Below, in pieces: positions 25,840 to 35,014 of a stretch of DNA of 64,000 bases; position 1 is the first letter of the stretch, and every line of letters begins with the position of its first letter. A model generated the notes under the pieces. That model had not been told where the DNA came from. It saw only the letters and a program-made list of their open reading frames with translations, and searched no databases. Source of the stretch: an uncultured Clostridia bacterium (GTDB lineage: Bacteria; Bacillota; Clostridia; Oscillospirales; Ruminococcaceae); contig CANRAO010000003.1 in the NCBI GenBank assembly GCA_947628615.1, forward strand, positions 62,001 through 126,000, written 5' to 3'. Position numbers and translations under genes: made by a program.

Positions 25840-27738
25840 CTATTCGCTTTCATCAGCCTTTGGATCACTTTCCTCCGTATCAGATTCCTCAACGAGCTCG
25901 CCCTTCATTAGAGCCTCAAAATCATCGCCGTCGATTTTCTCATTCTTGATAAGATAGTCAGCAACCTTATGCAGCTGATCAATATGCTCTCTGAGAATTT
26001 TCTCTGCATCTTTGAAGCAGCTTTCAATAATGCTCCTTATCTCACTGTCGATCTGATATGCGATCTCCTCACTGTAGCGGTTTCCGTTTGTATAATCACG
26101 TCCTAAAAAGACTTCATGCTGGTCGTTTCCGTAAACTACAGGTCCGAGTTTCTCGCTGAAGCCGTACCTTGTAACCATACTTCTCGCAGTTGAAGTCGCA
26201 CGCTCAAGGTCGTTTGAAGCACCGGTTGAAATATCGTCTAAAATAATTTTTTCAGCAACACGCCCGCCAAGAAGAACTATAATATTCTGATACATTTCCT
26301 TCTTTGAAACGTAAGCTTTATCCTTTTCAGGTAAAGATAACGTAAATCCTCCTGCGGCACCTCTGGGTATAATAGAAACCTGATGCACCTTATCCTGCCT
26401 GTCGCAATAATATGTGCAGATCGCATGACCGCCCTCGTGATAAGCCGTAAGTCTCTTCTCATTCTCGGTAACTACCTTTGAACGCTTTTCAGGTCCGGCT
26501 ATTACCTTTATTGAAGCCTCCTCTAAATCCTCTCGGGTGATCGCCTTTCTGTTCTTTCTGGCAGCAAGCAGACTTGCTTCATTAATAAGGTTTTCCAGGT
26601 CAGCACCAGTAAAGCCAACTGTTGTTTTTGCAATAGTCTTTAAATCTACATCGGGTGCAAGAGGTTTGTTTCTTGAGTGTACCTTTAATATCTCCTCCCT
26701 GCCCTTAACATCAGGATAGGAAACTAAAATCTGTCTGTCAAACCTTCCCGGACGGAGAAGTGCCGGATCGAGAATATCACGGCGGTTTGTTGCCGCCATA
26801 ACGATAATACCCTCGTTGCCTGTAAAGCCGTCCATTTCCACAAGAAGCTGATTAAGGGTCTGCTCACGTTCATCATGACCGCCGCCCAATCCTGCTCCTC
26901 TCTGACGTCCAACAGCGTCTATTTCGTCTATGAAAATAATTGCAGGGGCGTTTTTCTTTGCCTCTGAGAATAAGTCTCTTACTCTCGACGCTCCAACTCC
27001 GACAAACATTTCAACAAAGTCAGAACCCGAAATTGAAAAGAACGGTACTCCTGCCTCTCCTGCAACAGCCCGTGCAAGCAAGGTTTTACCTGTTCCCGGA
27101 GGTCCTAACAGCAAAACTCCCTTAGGAACTCTGGCTCCTATCTCGTTGTATTTCTTAGAATCTTTCAAGAAGTCAACGATCTCGGCAAGCTCTTCCTTTT
27201 CCTCGTCGGCGCCGGCAACGTCCTCAAAGGTAGCCTTTTTGCTTGTAACCATATGCTGCTTTGCATTGGACTTTCCAAAGCTGCCTATTTTTCCGCCGCC
27301 TCCGGCAGTTTTCATCATCATATATACGAATATTCCCATTGCTCCCAGTAATAGAAGCGTTGGTATAAGATTTATCCAGAAGCTGTTATCCTTGACCTCT
27401 TTCATATTCATTTTGAGAGGCTTATCGGGATGCGCTTTGTTATATTCTTTCTGATAGTCGTACTGATCGTTGAAAATTCTGTTATAAAAGGCGGTAACGC
27501 TAGGTACTGTATAGGTTCTCTCCTTTGCAGAACCAATCAGCTTGTAATCAAGCTTTCCGGTTCCCAAATCAAGAGTGAACTCCGAGACCTTCAAATCATC
27601 AAAATAGCTTGTTATTGTCGAATAGTCAACCTCATCCGTCTTTGTAGTTACGTTGTTCAGCAAATACACAATTCCTGTGATTATCGCCAACGATACCAAA
27701 ATGTAAATTATTATGCTCTTATTTCTGTTTTGTTTCAA
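25840..27738 (-). CDS. ftsH: ATP-dependent zinc metalloprotease FtsH
   Basis: Membrane-bound AAA protease degrading misfolded and regulatory proteins. 632 residues: a transmembrane helix near 8-27, an extracytoplasmic domain, a second helix near 114-132 ([19 protein letters not shown]), Walker [20 protein letters not shown] near 208, SRH region [22 protein letters not shown], then the protease with HEGGH near 432. The C-terminus is acidic. Downstream of tilS, the usual partner. Confidence 0.97.
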   Translation of the reverse strand: MKQNRNKSIIIYILVSLAIITGIVYLLNNVTTKTDEVDYSTITSYFDDLKVSEFTLDLGTGKLDYKLIGSAKERTYTVPSVTAFYNRIFNDQYDYQKEYNKAHPDKPLKMNMKEVKDNSFWINLIPTLLLLGAMGIFVYMMMKTAGGGGKIGSFGKSNAKQHMVTSKKATFEDVAGADEEKEELAEIVDFLKDSKKYNEIGARVPKGVLLLGPPGTGKTLLARAVAGEAGVPFFSISGSDFVEMFVGVGASRVRDLFSEAKKNAPAIIFIDEIDAVGRQRGAGLGGGHDEREQTLNQLLVEMDGFTGNEGIIVMAATNRRDILDPALLRPGRFDRQILVSYPDVKGREEILKVHSRNKPLAPDVDLKTIAKTTVGFTGADLENLINEASLLAARKNRKAITREDLEEASIKVIAGPEKRSKVVTENEKRLTAYHEGGHAICTYYCDRQDKVHQVSIIPRGAAGGFTLSLPEKDKAYVSKKEMYQNIIVLLGGRVAEKIILDDISTGASNDLERATSTARSMVTRYGFSEKLGPVVYGNDQHEVFLGRDYTNGNRYSEEIAYQIDSEIRSIIESCFKDAEKILREHIDQLHKVADYLIKNEKIDGDDFEALMKGELVEESDTEESDPKADESE

Positions 27739-27875
27739 TTTGTCAACTCCATTCCGTAGAAATTAGAATTAAAGAGATAAGAGATTAGAAATTTATACTC
27801 CAATTCTCTGCATCTAACGTCTACATTCTAAATTCTAACCTCTAACTCCTAATATAACACTAAATTGTGATAGTT

Positions 27876-29213
27876 TTATGATATTTCAACATATAAAATG
27901 CGTTTTGTATTCTTATCTGCCGAAACACGCTCGTCTGCACCAAAGCCCTCGACATATATTACTCCATCATCGTCGCTTAAAATAACCATCTTTTCACGCA
28001 TTTCAATTGGAATATTCTCGTTAAACAGCTTTTTTAACGTCTTCGTTATACCTCTGCCAGGAAGTCTGATTTTATCTCCGCCTAAGCGGTTTCTGAGCAA
28101 AATTCTGCCTTTTATTTTATCATAATCAATATTTTTCTTTGTAAACATATTATGAATATTAGTCAATTCACTATCTCTATTTAACAGTTTTATCATAACT
28201 CTCCTGTTGAAAAAATCTTCATCTACAGTCTCATCGCTCTTAAAGCTGATTTCTTTTGAATAAGCCTCGGTCTTTTTTATCCCTTTACTGAAAATTAGTT
28301 TTCCCGATTTAGCACTTGCGTAAACATTCATTTTAAGATTAATTTTTTTGTTCTCAAAACAAGCCTTCTTTAAATCCTCCAGCTTTGTTTGCGATACCTC
28401 AACTCCATACCTTTTTAAAAGCATTATAAGCGCTCGGTTTGAAATTGCCTCGTGCTGTGAATTGATCATTTCAATATCATAAGTATCTCTATCTATATGT
28501 GCATTTTCAAGCAAACATTCCGTCTCGCCGTTTAAATAACTCTCGTCCAAAGAAATTGACTTTATCGTTCTGCTTATGTTTTTGTAAAAATTTCCGTTCT
28601 GACAATCGGAAATCTCAATCAGTCTTGGAATAATCAAATGCCTTATTTTATTTCTTGTATAGTCGTCCGAGTTATTTGTAGAATCTGTAACATACTCTAT
28701 GCCACGCTCGCTTAGAAATTCCTCCACTTCTTCTCTTGTGCATTCAATAAGCGGACGCACAATATTTTCTCTAATATACGGCACTCCGCAGAGACCTTTC
28801 AAAGCCGTTCCTCTTATGAGGTTTAAAAGTAATGTCTCAACGCTGTCAGAAAGAGTATGTGCTGTACAGATTTTATCTGTTCCTGCCAAAGCAAAAGACT
28901 TATATCTCAGTTCTCTTGCACCCTCCTCTATACCCAGCTTATTTCCATGGCAATACCCTTTAACGTCAACGCTCTTGATCGTCAGCGGTATACCAAGATT
29001 TTTACAAAGCTCAGTGCAGAACTGCTCGTCACGGTCGCTTTCCTCACCTCTTAGATTATGGTTAATGTGCATAGCGGAGACATTATACCCCAGTTCTTGC
29101 AGACACACCAAAAGCGCAACACTGTCTGCGCCGCCAGATAATCCAACAAGCACACTTTCAGAGAAAGAAAGCAAACTATATTTTGAAATTGTGTTTTTTA
29201 CTTTATCAAGCAT
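27876..29213 (-). CDS. tilS: tRNA(Ile)-lysidine synthetase
   Basis: Changes the wobble cytidine of tRNA-Ile (CAU) to lysidine. 445 residues; PP-loop SGGADS near 26-31, the N-type ATPase core to about 215, and a C-terminal domain with GRILLRNRLGGDKIRLPGRGITKTLKKLFNE, the TilS_C feature. It lies between dnaB and ftsH. A pyrimidine-rich TCTAA-type tract fills the gap to ftsH. Confidence 0.94.
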   Translation of the reverse strand: MLDKVKNTISKYSLLSFSESVLVGLSGGADSVALLVCLQELGYNVSAMHINHNLRGEESDRDEQFCTELCKNLGIPLTIKSVDVKGYCHGNKLGIEEGARELRYKSFALAGTDKICTAHTLSDSVETLLLNLIRGTALKGLCGVPYIRENIVRPLIECTREEVEEFLSERGIEYVTDSTNNSDDYTRNKIRHLIIPRLIEISDCQNGNFYKNISRTIKSISLDESYLNGETECLLENAHIDRDTYDIEMINSQHEAISNRALIMLLKRYGVEVSQTKLEDLKKACFENKKINLKMNVYASAKSGKLIFSKGIKKTEAYSKEISFKSDETVDEDFFNRRVMIKLLNRDSELTNIHNMFTKKNIDYDKIKGRILLRNRLGGDKIRLPGRGITKTLKKLFNENIPIEMREKMVILSDDDGVIYVEGFGADERVSADKNTKRILYVEIS

Positions 29214-29248
29214 AAATACCTCATTTATAAAATCTAAAAGTTTACAGT

Positions 29249-29355
29249 AAAGCCTTTTGAAAAAGGCTTGCGAGTCAAAGGAAGCAGTTTTAGCTAAAAG
29301 GTCTGGTGGACTGTTTTAAAAGAGGGGCATGCCCTGCAAGAGAGGGCTGCCCCTA
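29249..29355 (+). repeat. Long multi-hairpin element, diverged copy 3
   Basis: Starts AAGCCTTTTGAAAAAGGCTT and ends with GGGGCA/GCCCT paired to AGGGC/TGCCCC. The terminal stem has GGGGCA...TGCCCC where copies 1 and 2 have GGGAAA...TTTCCC, a compensated change. Lies between the dnaB stop and tilS start region. Confidence 0.7.
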
Positions 29356-29386
29356 TCATTGTACACTTTCATTATCCATTTTAAAG

Positions 29387-30736
29387 CTACTGCTCTCTGA
29401 TAACATCTAAACTCCTAAATAACTGATATTCTCCAAGCCAAGCGAGCTTAATAGTACCAGTCTCGCCGTGACGGTTTTTAGAAATAATACACTCTGCATC
29501 ACCCTGATTTGGATTCATCTTATCGTAGTAGCCCTCTCGGTATAAGAACAATACAATATCAGCGTCCTGCTCTATAGAACCCGATTCACGCAGATCAGCA
29601 AGCAAAGGTCTGTGGTCGGTTCTGCTTTCAGGGCCGCGGGCAAGCTGTGAAAGGCATATAACAGGAACATCAAGCTCCTTTGCCATCAGTTTTAACTGTC
29701 TTGTTATCTCTGATACCTCTGTTACACGGTTTGTATGACGATTAGGGCTTTCCATAAGCTGAAGATAGTCGATCACAACAAGACCGAGATTTCTCATACG
29801 TCTCAGCTTAGCTTTCATCTGCGGAACAGTCAATCCTGCCGAGTCGTCAATATAAATAGGAAGCTCAGACAGAGCCCTTGCACCCTCTGCAAGTTTGGTC
29901 CAGTCTTCAACCTCCAGCATACCGCTTCGGAGCGAATTGTTATTGACCAGAGATTCAGACGAAAGCATTCGAGAAACAAGCTGTTCCTTTCCCATTTCAA
30001 GTGAGAAAATAGCCACCTCCTTGTCAGAGGTTCTGCACATATTTCTCGCAACATTCAAAGCAAACGCAGATTTTCCCATTCCCGGACGAGCCGCCAGAAT
30101 TATAAGGTCAGACTTATTAAGGCCTGTGGTATAGCTGTCAAGTAAATTAAAGCCCGTTTTTACTCCTAAGAATTTGTCCTTGTCTGCACCAGAGATTTTC
30201 TGAAGCCTGTCGTATGATTCTATTATTATCTCATCTAATTTTGTTAGTCCGTCAGACGCCTTTCCTTTTCTAATATCATATATCCTCTGCTCGGCAATAT
30301 CAAGCAAGTTTTCAGCGTCAACCGTACTTGCCGCTTTGTCTATAATATCCTGAGCCGTCTCAATAAGCGATCTCAGATAGAATTTGTCCTCAATAATTTT
30401 GCAGTAGCTAGCAATGTTTGAAACAGACGGAACATTTTCCATCATACCTTTAAGATATGTTCTTGCCATAACGCTTGTTTCAAACACGCCTGTTTCATAA
30501 GCCTCGTTGCCGACTGTAATAATATCAACAGTTTCATTATTGGTGAACATTCTCACCATTATATTGAATATCTGCTTGTGTATATCATTGTAAAAACACT
30601 CGGGCTTCAACATCTCTATAACGGTCGGGAGTACCTTCTGTGCGTCAATCAACACTCCGCCGAGAACAGTCTGTTCAGCCTCTGTGCTGTATGGGATTTC
30701 TCTGCCCGTAAACTCCGGCTGAATATTCAAATCCAT
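29387..30736 (-). CDS. dnaB: Replicative DNA helicase DnaB
   Basis: Hexameric 5'-3' helicase at the replication fork. 449 residues from the ATG at 30736, which has AAGGAG upstream (a frame from 30784 has none). N-terminal primase-binding domain with PYSTEAEQTVLGGVLID near 13-30; Walker A AARPGMGKSAFALN; EVAIFSLEMGKEQLVSRML; VIDYLQLM; and the QLARGPESRTDHRP segment. Downstream of rplI as in many Firmicutes. Confidence 0.97.
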   Translation of the reverse strand: MDLNIQPEFTGREIPYSTEAEQTVLGGVLIDAQKVLPTVIEMLKPECFYNDIHKQIFNIMVRMFTNNETVDIITVGNEAYETGVFETSVMARTYLKGMMENVPSVSNIASYCKIIEDKFYLRSLIETAQDIIDKAASTVDAENLLDIAEQRIYDIRKGKASDGLTKLDEIIIESYDRLQKISGADKDKFLGVKTGFNLLDSYTTGLNKSDLIILAARPGMGKSAFALNVARNMCRTSDKEVAIFSLEMGKEQLVSRMLSSESLVNNNSLRSGMLEVEDWTKLAEGARALSELPIYIDDSAGLTVPQMKAKLRRMRNLGLVVIDYLQLMESPNRHTNRVTEVSEITRQLKLMAKELDVPVICLSQLARGPESRTDHRPLLADLRESGSIEQDADIVLFLYREGYYDKMNPNQGDAECIISKNRHGETGTIKLAWLGEYQLFRSLDVIREQ

Positions 30737-30820
30737 TATAAGACGCTCCTTTCCAAATAAATAGATGCAAGATACCAGAAGCAAGATAAACGGTTACGCC
30801 GCACTGCTAACCTTTGCTCT

Positions 30821-30874
30821 CAGTCTGCCTATTATTAGTCAATTAAATGTAATACTATACACAACGGCGGACTG
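30821..30874. repeat. Dispersed hairpin repeat, copy 4
   Basis: CAGTCTGCCTATTATTAG ... ACAACGGCGGACTG in the gap between rplI and dnaB, next to a GATGCAAGATACCAGAAGC motif that recurs beside other copies. Confidence 0.65.
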
Positions 30875-30895
30875 CAAATGTATGCCAATTTATGC

Positions 30896-31342
30896 TTATA
30901 ATTCTGATACTTTTACCTTTAAAGAGAAATTTACCCCCTGCGACAGCTTTACCGTAACGGTAAAATCTCCGTAGGTTTTTATATCTCCGTTTGTGGAAAT
31001 TTTTTTCTTGTCTATTTCTATTCCGTAAACCTCTTTTATCTTTTCACTTATCGTAAGCGGCGTAACCGCTCCAAACAGCCTTCCACCGTTTCCGGATTTT
31101 GCCTTTATCTCAATTGTCTTATCCTTGAGTTTTTCTGCGATTTTCTCGTTCTCGGCTTTCTCTACATCCAGCTTGTGCTGTTTTGAAGCCTTCTTGTTCT
31201 CAAGTTCGCTTAAATTCTTGGAATTTGCCTCGCACGCAAGTCCTTTAACAAATAGATAGTTTCTTGCATATCCGTCGGCAACATTCAAAATGTCTCCTGC
31301 TTTGCCTGAGCCTTTTACATCCTTTAATAAAATTACCTTCAT
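30896..31342 (-). CDS. rplI: 50S ribosomal protein L9
   Basis: 148 residues, standard length. N-terminal domain [30 protein letters not shown] (the family signature), a long charged connecting helix around 45-75, and a C-terminal domain. AAAGGAG lies upstream. The usual order is gdpP-rplI-dnaB; here module B separates it from gdpP. Confidence 0.97.
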   Translation of the reverse strand: MKVILLKDVKGSGKAGDILNVADGYARNYLFVKGLACEANSKNLSELENKKASKQHKLDVEKAENEKIAEKLKDKTIEIKAKSGNGGRLFGAVTPLTISEKIKEVYGIEIDKKKISTNGDIKTYGDFTVTVKLSQGVNFSLKVKVSEL

Positions 31343-31410
31343 ATATATTATGCTCCTTTAGCTGTTATTGTGGAAATAATTCCGCCATTGTTCATAATTA
31401 AGATCAAAAT

Positions 31411-31614
31411 TTATTCATTATTATCCTTTTCATTGTCCCTTTGTATGGTCTCATCAACCGCTCTGTTTAAAAACTTGTTCAGAGAACCGTCGTGCTTTTT
31501 TGCGTGATTAGAAATGCTTTCCCTCTTACCTTTAGGAACACGCATATTAATATTATCATAATGATTCTTATTATATTTATTAATTGCTCTTTTCTGAGCC
31601 TTACTAATTGCCAT
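31411..31614 (-). CDS. Small ribbon-helix-helix protein (module B, RHH3)
   Basis: 67 residues; MAISKAQKRAINKYNKNHYD, strand INMRVPKG, helices KRESISNHAKKHDG and SLNKFLNRAVDETIQRD. Last of three tandem paralogues in one tight operon (2-base gaps). AAGGAAG precedes the ATG. Predicted DNA-binding. Confidence 0.8.
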   Translation of the reverse strand: MAISKAQKRAINKYNKNHYDNINMRVPKGKRESISNHAKKHDGSLNKFLNRAVDETIQRDNEKDNNE

Positions 31615-31616
31615 AT

Positions 31617-31814
31617 TTATTCTTCCTTTTCCTTATCTCTTTCCATAGTTTCACTGATTGCCCGATTAAAAAATTTATTCAATGAGCCGTCATGTTTATT
31701 TACATGAGCAACAATATTTTCCTTTTCTCCTTTGAGAACTCTAAAATTAATATTATCATAGTGGTTTTTATCATATTTCGCATTAGCTCTTAACTTAGCT
31801 TCACTGGCTGGCAT
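31617..31814 (-). CDS. Small ribbon-helix-helix protein (module B, RHH4)
   Basis: 65 residues, same fold as RHH3 but more diverged: FRVLKG replaces RVPKG, and Phe-Phe appears in SLNKFFNRAISETMERD. AAAGGA precedes the ATG. Its loss of the otherwise conserved proline in the strand-helix turn may signal relaxed constraint. Confidence 0.78.
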   Translation of the reverse strand: MPASEAKLRANAKYDKNHYDNINFRVLKGEKENIVAHVNKHDGSLNKFFNRAISETMERDKEKEE

Positions 31815-31816
31815 GT

Positions 31817-32014
31817 TTATTTATCCTTTCCGTTATCTTTCTCAATAGTTTCGTCTACTGCCCGTTTAAGAAATTTATTTAATGTTCCATCATACTTTTT
31901 TGCATGAACAACAATTTTTTCTTTTATACCTTTAGGAACTCTAATATGAAAAAGATCATAGTGATTTTTATTATACTTTTGCGTTGCTCTTTTCTGAGCT
32001 TTACTAACTGACAT
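31817..32014 (-). CDS. Small ribbon-helix-helix protein (module B, RHH5)
   Basis: 65 residues; KNHYDLFHIRVPKGIKEKIV with SLNKFL replaced by TLNKFLKRAVDETIEKD. First gene of the module B operon, with AAGGTG before the ATG. The promoter lies at 32048-32076. Confidence 0.8.
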   Translation of the reverse strand: MSVSKAQKRATQKYNKNHYDLFHIRVPKGIKEKIVVHAKKYDGTLNKFLKRAVDETIEKDNGKDK

Positions 32015-32047
32015 ATTGTATCACCTTATATAATTTAACTATTTTTC

Positions 32048-32076
32048 AATATACCATATTTGTATAAAATAGTCAA
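32048..32076 (-). promoter_or_regulatory. Promoter of the RHH operon, module B
   Basis: Minus strand: TTGACT at 32071-32076, 17 bases, TATATT at 32048-32053. The spacer has TATACAAAT at the same offset as modules A and C. Confidence 0.65.
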
Positions 32077-32111
32077 TATTAATAGATATTTAAGCTTTGT
32101 ATTTGTTTATT

Positions 32112-32140
32112 TTGTCCATTGCTTATACAACGGTTATATT
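32112..32140 (+). promoter_or_regulatory. Promoter of the partner gene, module B
   Basis: Plus strand: TTGTCC at 32112-32117, 17 bases including TTATACAA, TATATT at 32135-32140. Head to head with the RHH promoter. Confidence 0.55.
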
Positions 32141-32178
32141 ATATAATGTAAACATATCAAATAAAAGGAGTGAAATCA

Positions 32179-32394
32179 ATGAAAAAAATAAATACAGAAA
32201 AACTAATATCTGATATAGAAGATATAAATTATAATTCTGAAACACTTGCAGGTCTATCATCTGTCCTCTTAGCTTTTTTCGAAACCTCATATGAAGATGA
32301 AAATTTAATGAAAGTGTTTATAATCTTATTAGATGAAGCGTATAAAATGCAGGATAAATGTAAATCACTGCTGAAATTTGCTATGGATAATTAA
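32179..32394 (+). CDS. Small helical partner protein (module B)
   Basis: 71 residues of the same family as 24507 and 62489: KLISDIEDINYNSETLAGLSSVLLAFFETSYEDENLMKVF, then LLDEAYKMQDKCKSLL. AAAGGAGTGAAATCA before the ATG closely matches the module A leader. It lies divergent from the three RHH genes, and the module stands between rplI and gdpP. Confidence 0.7.
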   Translation: MKKINTEKLISDIEDINYNSETLAGLSSVLLAFFETSYEDENLMKVFIILLDEAYKMQDKCKSLLKFAMDN

Positions 32395-32440
32395 CCATTA
32401 ACCATTGTCCATTATCCATTGTCAATTGTCAATTATTCCG

Positions 32441-32524
32441 ACCCGCCGTTTCTCAAACCATAACATTTATCAGTCTATTCAAAGGCGGCAGAGCCTCCAG
32501 TGGCTCACTGGTGCAACGTCACCG
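32441..32524. repeat. Dispersed hairpin repeat, copy 5
   Basis: CCCGCCGTTTCTCAAAC, AT-rich middle, TTCAAAGGCGGCAGAG (CCGCC pairs with GGCGG), then hairpin CCAGTGG / CACTGG. Preceded by ATTGTCAATTATTCC, as at 63150 and 41960. Confidence 0.8.
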
Positions 32525-32557
32525 ATTAGAGGCAAGAACTTTCCTTTTCCACAAAGT

Positions 32558-32636
32558 ACTAGCCTGCCGTTTATCAAAAGATAAACATTAATCAACCTTC
32601 CCAAAGGCAGCAGAGGATGCAACGTCACCGTTGCTC
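32558..32636. repeat. Dispersed hairpin repeat, copy 6
   Basis: CTGCCGTTTATC ... CCCAAAGGCAGCAGAG (CTGCC pairs with GGCAG), then hairpin GCAACG-TCAC-CGTTGC. Covers the gdpP stop codon. Confidence 0.8.
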
Positions 32637-34595
32637 CATATAGTACTTGTCAATAGCCCCTTTCAGCTTTTGCGTTGCCTCATCAAGACCTACTTCAAGC
32701 TGACCGCCAGCCATTGTCTGATGACCGCCGCCGCCGAGAGACTCCATAACCACCTGAACATTCATCTCTCCTATAGAGCGAGCGGAAATAGAGGTCTTGC
32801 CATTGTCTGCATAGACAACAAACGACGCCTTTATTCCCTCAATGTACAGTAATTCGTCTGCCGCCTGCGGAGCGGCTATTCTTATGGTATCGCTGTTCTC
32901 GTCGTCGGTAATTGTAATTGCACAGTTTTTGTACATTACCGCATTTGTAATAAGATCAGTCTTTTTCTTGTATAATTCAAACGAAGTGGAAAACATAGAT
33001 TTAACTGTAACCGTATCAGCACCGGCTTTTCTAAGGTAAGCCGCCGCCTCAAAGGTTCTCACGCCTGTTCTCATAACAAAGTTCTTTGTATCGAGCATTA
33101 TTCCCGAAAGCAGACATTCCGCAATACTCGGAGATAGCTTGATATTATCTCCGAAATACTGTACAAGCTCGGTCACCATCTCCGATGCCGAAGAGGCATA
33201 CGGCTCGTGAAAGAAAACAAGAGAATTGTCAATAGACTTCACCATTCTTCTATGATGGTCTATTACAATTACCTTTTCAAACATCTTATAAAATTCAACG
33301 CTGTCGAGAATATCAGGATTGTGAGTGTCAACGATTATAAGCGTGGAGTTGTCCGTTTTCATCGACATTGCAAGCTCAGGCGGAATAAAAAAGGTTTCGT
33401 TCTCATTTTTGTTGACGTGGTCGATCAGAACTCCCGAAAGGTTTTCCTCTGGGTCTACGACAACATACGACTTCTTTCCTATCTGACGCATAAGCGAACA
33501 AACTCCGGTGGCAGCGCCTACGCTATCGAGATCTGCAAGCCTGTGACCCATAACAAAAACTGTATCTAACGCTTTGACGCTCTCTTTGATAGCGTTTGCG
33601 ATAATTCTCGTCTTTATCTTTGTTCTCTTTTCAACGCCTTTTGATACTCCGCCAAAGAATTCAAAACCGTTGTCAGTTTTAACAGCCGCCTGATCTCCGC
33701 CTCGTCCCAAGCACATATCAAGCGCCTGTCTTGCATAAATTTCACTTTCATGAAGCGTTTTTGCACCATGTCCCACGCCGATAGAAAGCGTTACTGTCTG
33801 TCTTTCGCCAATATTTATTTTTCTTGCCTTATCCAGAATTTCAAATCTATCTGCAATAATTTTTAAAAGATGTCTCTCCTCAAGAACAATAAAAAATCTG
33901 TTATTTGCAATTTTTTTAGTAACTCCCGTTGTTCCATCGATAAAGTTCTCGACTAACTTTTCAATCTCGACTAAAATATGAGCTTTCTCGCTCTCTCTTG
34001 CATTTTCTAGCAGATCCTCATAGTCGTCGACTGAAATTATCATAACCGACGGTCTTGACTGCCTGTACTCATAATCCAAATTTACATAATCCGTCTCATT
34101 TTTGAAATAGATCATAGTCAGACCTGTATCATTCGTTTCAGGCTTCACCGCCATAGCACGGTAATACCTGCCCTTATATGTAACAAGCGTACCCTTCTTT
34201 GTAAACAGCTTATTGAAATTAATATCCATAAGCTCATCGAGTTTTACGCCAAATGCTTCCTTTTCCTTATATACCTCTTTATCAAATCGTGAATTTATCC
34301 AAACGATAACGTTGTTCTCATCAATAATAAACGCTGGTGCAGGAAAATTATAAAGAGTCTCACGCTGAGTAAGCGAAATATCCTTTGACATTCTGCCAAT
34401 ATATTTTATTCTGCCTATATAGAAAAGCACCAGCTCTACCGTCATAACGACAAAGCCTACGGCAGATAACACAAGCAGCACCGTGCCAAGACCTTTGTAG
34501 TCAGTCGATCGGCGTATAAACCACGACGAGAAAAAGCCTGAAGCACCGAGTATTAAATACGACGCTATAAAAAACGGAGACAGTCTGTTTTTCAT
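32625..34595 (-). CDS. gdpP: c-di-AMP phosphodiesterase GdpP (DHH family)
   Basis: Membrane-anchored hydrolase of the second messenger c-di-AMP. 656 residues: two transmembrane helices near 8-27 and 36-58, a degenerate PAS domain, a degenerate GGDEF domain (MCLGRGGDQAAV), then a DHH/DHHA1 phosphoesterase with VMGHRLADLDSVGAA near 345, VIDHHRR near 448 and GGGGHQTMAGG near 625. The last residues MEQR and the TGA are encoded by repeat copy 6. Upstream neighbour of rplI in many Firmicutes. Confidence 0.95.
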   Translation of the reverse strand: MKNRLSPFFIASYLILGASGFFSSWFIRRSTDYKGLGTVLLVLSAVGFVVMTVELVLFYIGRIKYIGRMSKDISLTQRETLYNFPAPAFIIDENNVIVWINSRFDKEVYKEKEAFGVKLDELMDINFNKLFTKKGTLVTYKGRYYRAMAVKPETNDTGLTMIYFKNETDYVNLDYEYRQSRPSVMIISVDDYEDLLENARESEKAHILVEIEKLVENFIDGTTGVTKKIANNRFFIVLEERHLLKIIADRFEILDKARKINIGERQTVTLSIGVGHGAKTLHESEIYARQALDMCLGRGGDQAAVKTDNGFEFFGGVSKGVEKRTKIKTRIIANAIKESVKALDTVFVMGHRLADLDSVGAATGVCSLMRQIGKKSYVVVDPEENLSGVLIDHVNKNENETFFIPPELAMSMKTDNSTLIIVDTHNPDILDSVEFYKMFEKVIVIDHHRRMVKSIDNSLVFFHEPYASSASEMVTELVQYFGDNIKLSPSIAECLLSGIMLDTKNFVMRTGVRTFEAAAYLRKAGADTVTVKSMFSTSFELYKKKTDLITNAVMYKNCAITITDDENSDTIRIAAPQAADELLYIEGIKASFVVYADNGKTSISARSIGEMNVQVVMESLGGGGHQTMAGGQLEVGLDEATQKLKGAIDKYYMEQR

Positions 34596-34604
34596 AATCG
34601 GCTA

Positions 34605-34628
34605 TGCTCCCAAAAGGGAACATCCCTC
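34605..34628 (-). promoter_or_regulatory. Shine-Dalgarno plus hairpin in the gdpP leader
   Basis: Minus strand: GGAGGG, then stem TGTTCCC / GGGAGCA (one U-G) with a 4-base loop, then about 10 bases to the ATG. Part of the six-leader set. Confidence 0.4.
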
Positions 34629-34740
34629 CTTACATAAATTTGATAAAATATTTTAACTGATACTATTTTATAGCATTTTATACTTGTTGTCAATTATCCA
34701 TTGTCAATATCAATTGTAAATAATAAATTCTTCCGTATGC

Positions 34741-35014
34741 TGACTGCTACATTCAAAAGCGGACAGCGTGCAGGGCTCAGCCTTGCTGGCTCGGCAGCTT
34801 GATTTAAAACTTTTAGTACTATGTTCAGCCCGCCGTTGCGCAAACTATAACATTTATCAGTCTATTCAAAGGCAGCACTGCGTGCAGGGCTCAGCCTTGC
34901 TCTTGTCTCTTGCTTCTAAATTTCTTGCCTCTAAGTACTAGCCTGCCGTTTATCAAAAGATAAACATTAATCAAACTGCCCAAAGGCAGCAGAGCCACCG
35001 GAGGTTCTCCGGTT
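34741..35014. repeat. Dispersed hairpin repeats, copies 7-9
   Basis: The gap between gdpP and the RNase J gene holds three neighbouring copies: a partial one (34741-34798), a full one (34811-34901: CCCGCCGTTGCGC ... TTCAAAGGCAGCA, hairpin GCAGGGC-TCA-GCCTTGC), and another (34934-35014: CTGCCG ... GGCAG with hairpin CCGGAGG-TT-CTCCGG). No gene is seen in the gap. Confidence 0.75.

Noticed and set aside
26930-27454. 174-codon plus-strand open frame antisense to ftsH
   Set aside because: It lies wholly inside ftsH, has no ribosome binding site or domain, and reflects codon bias of the real gene.
28699-29250. 183-codon plus-strand open frame antisense to tilS
   Set aside because: Opposite a complete tilS with all motifs; low-complexity Ser-rich translation typical of a shadow frame.
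32441-32640. Dispersed hairpins considered as integron attC sites
   Set aside because: No integrase is in the window, copies point both ways, and the attC core consensus pairs are not convincingly present.
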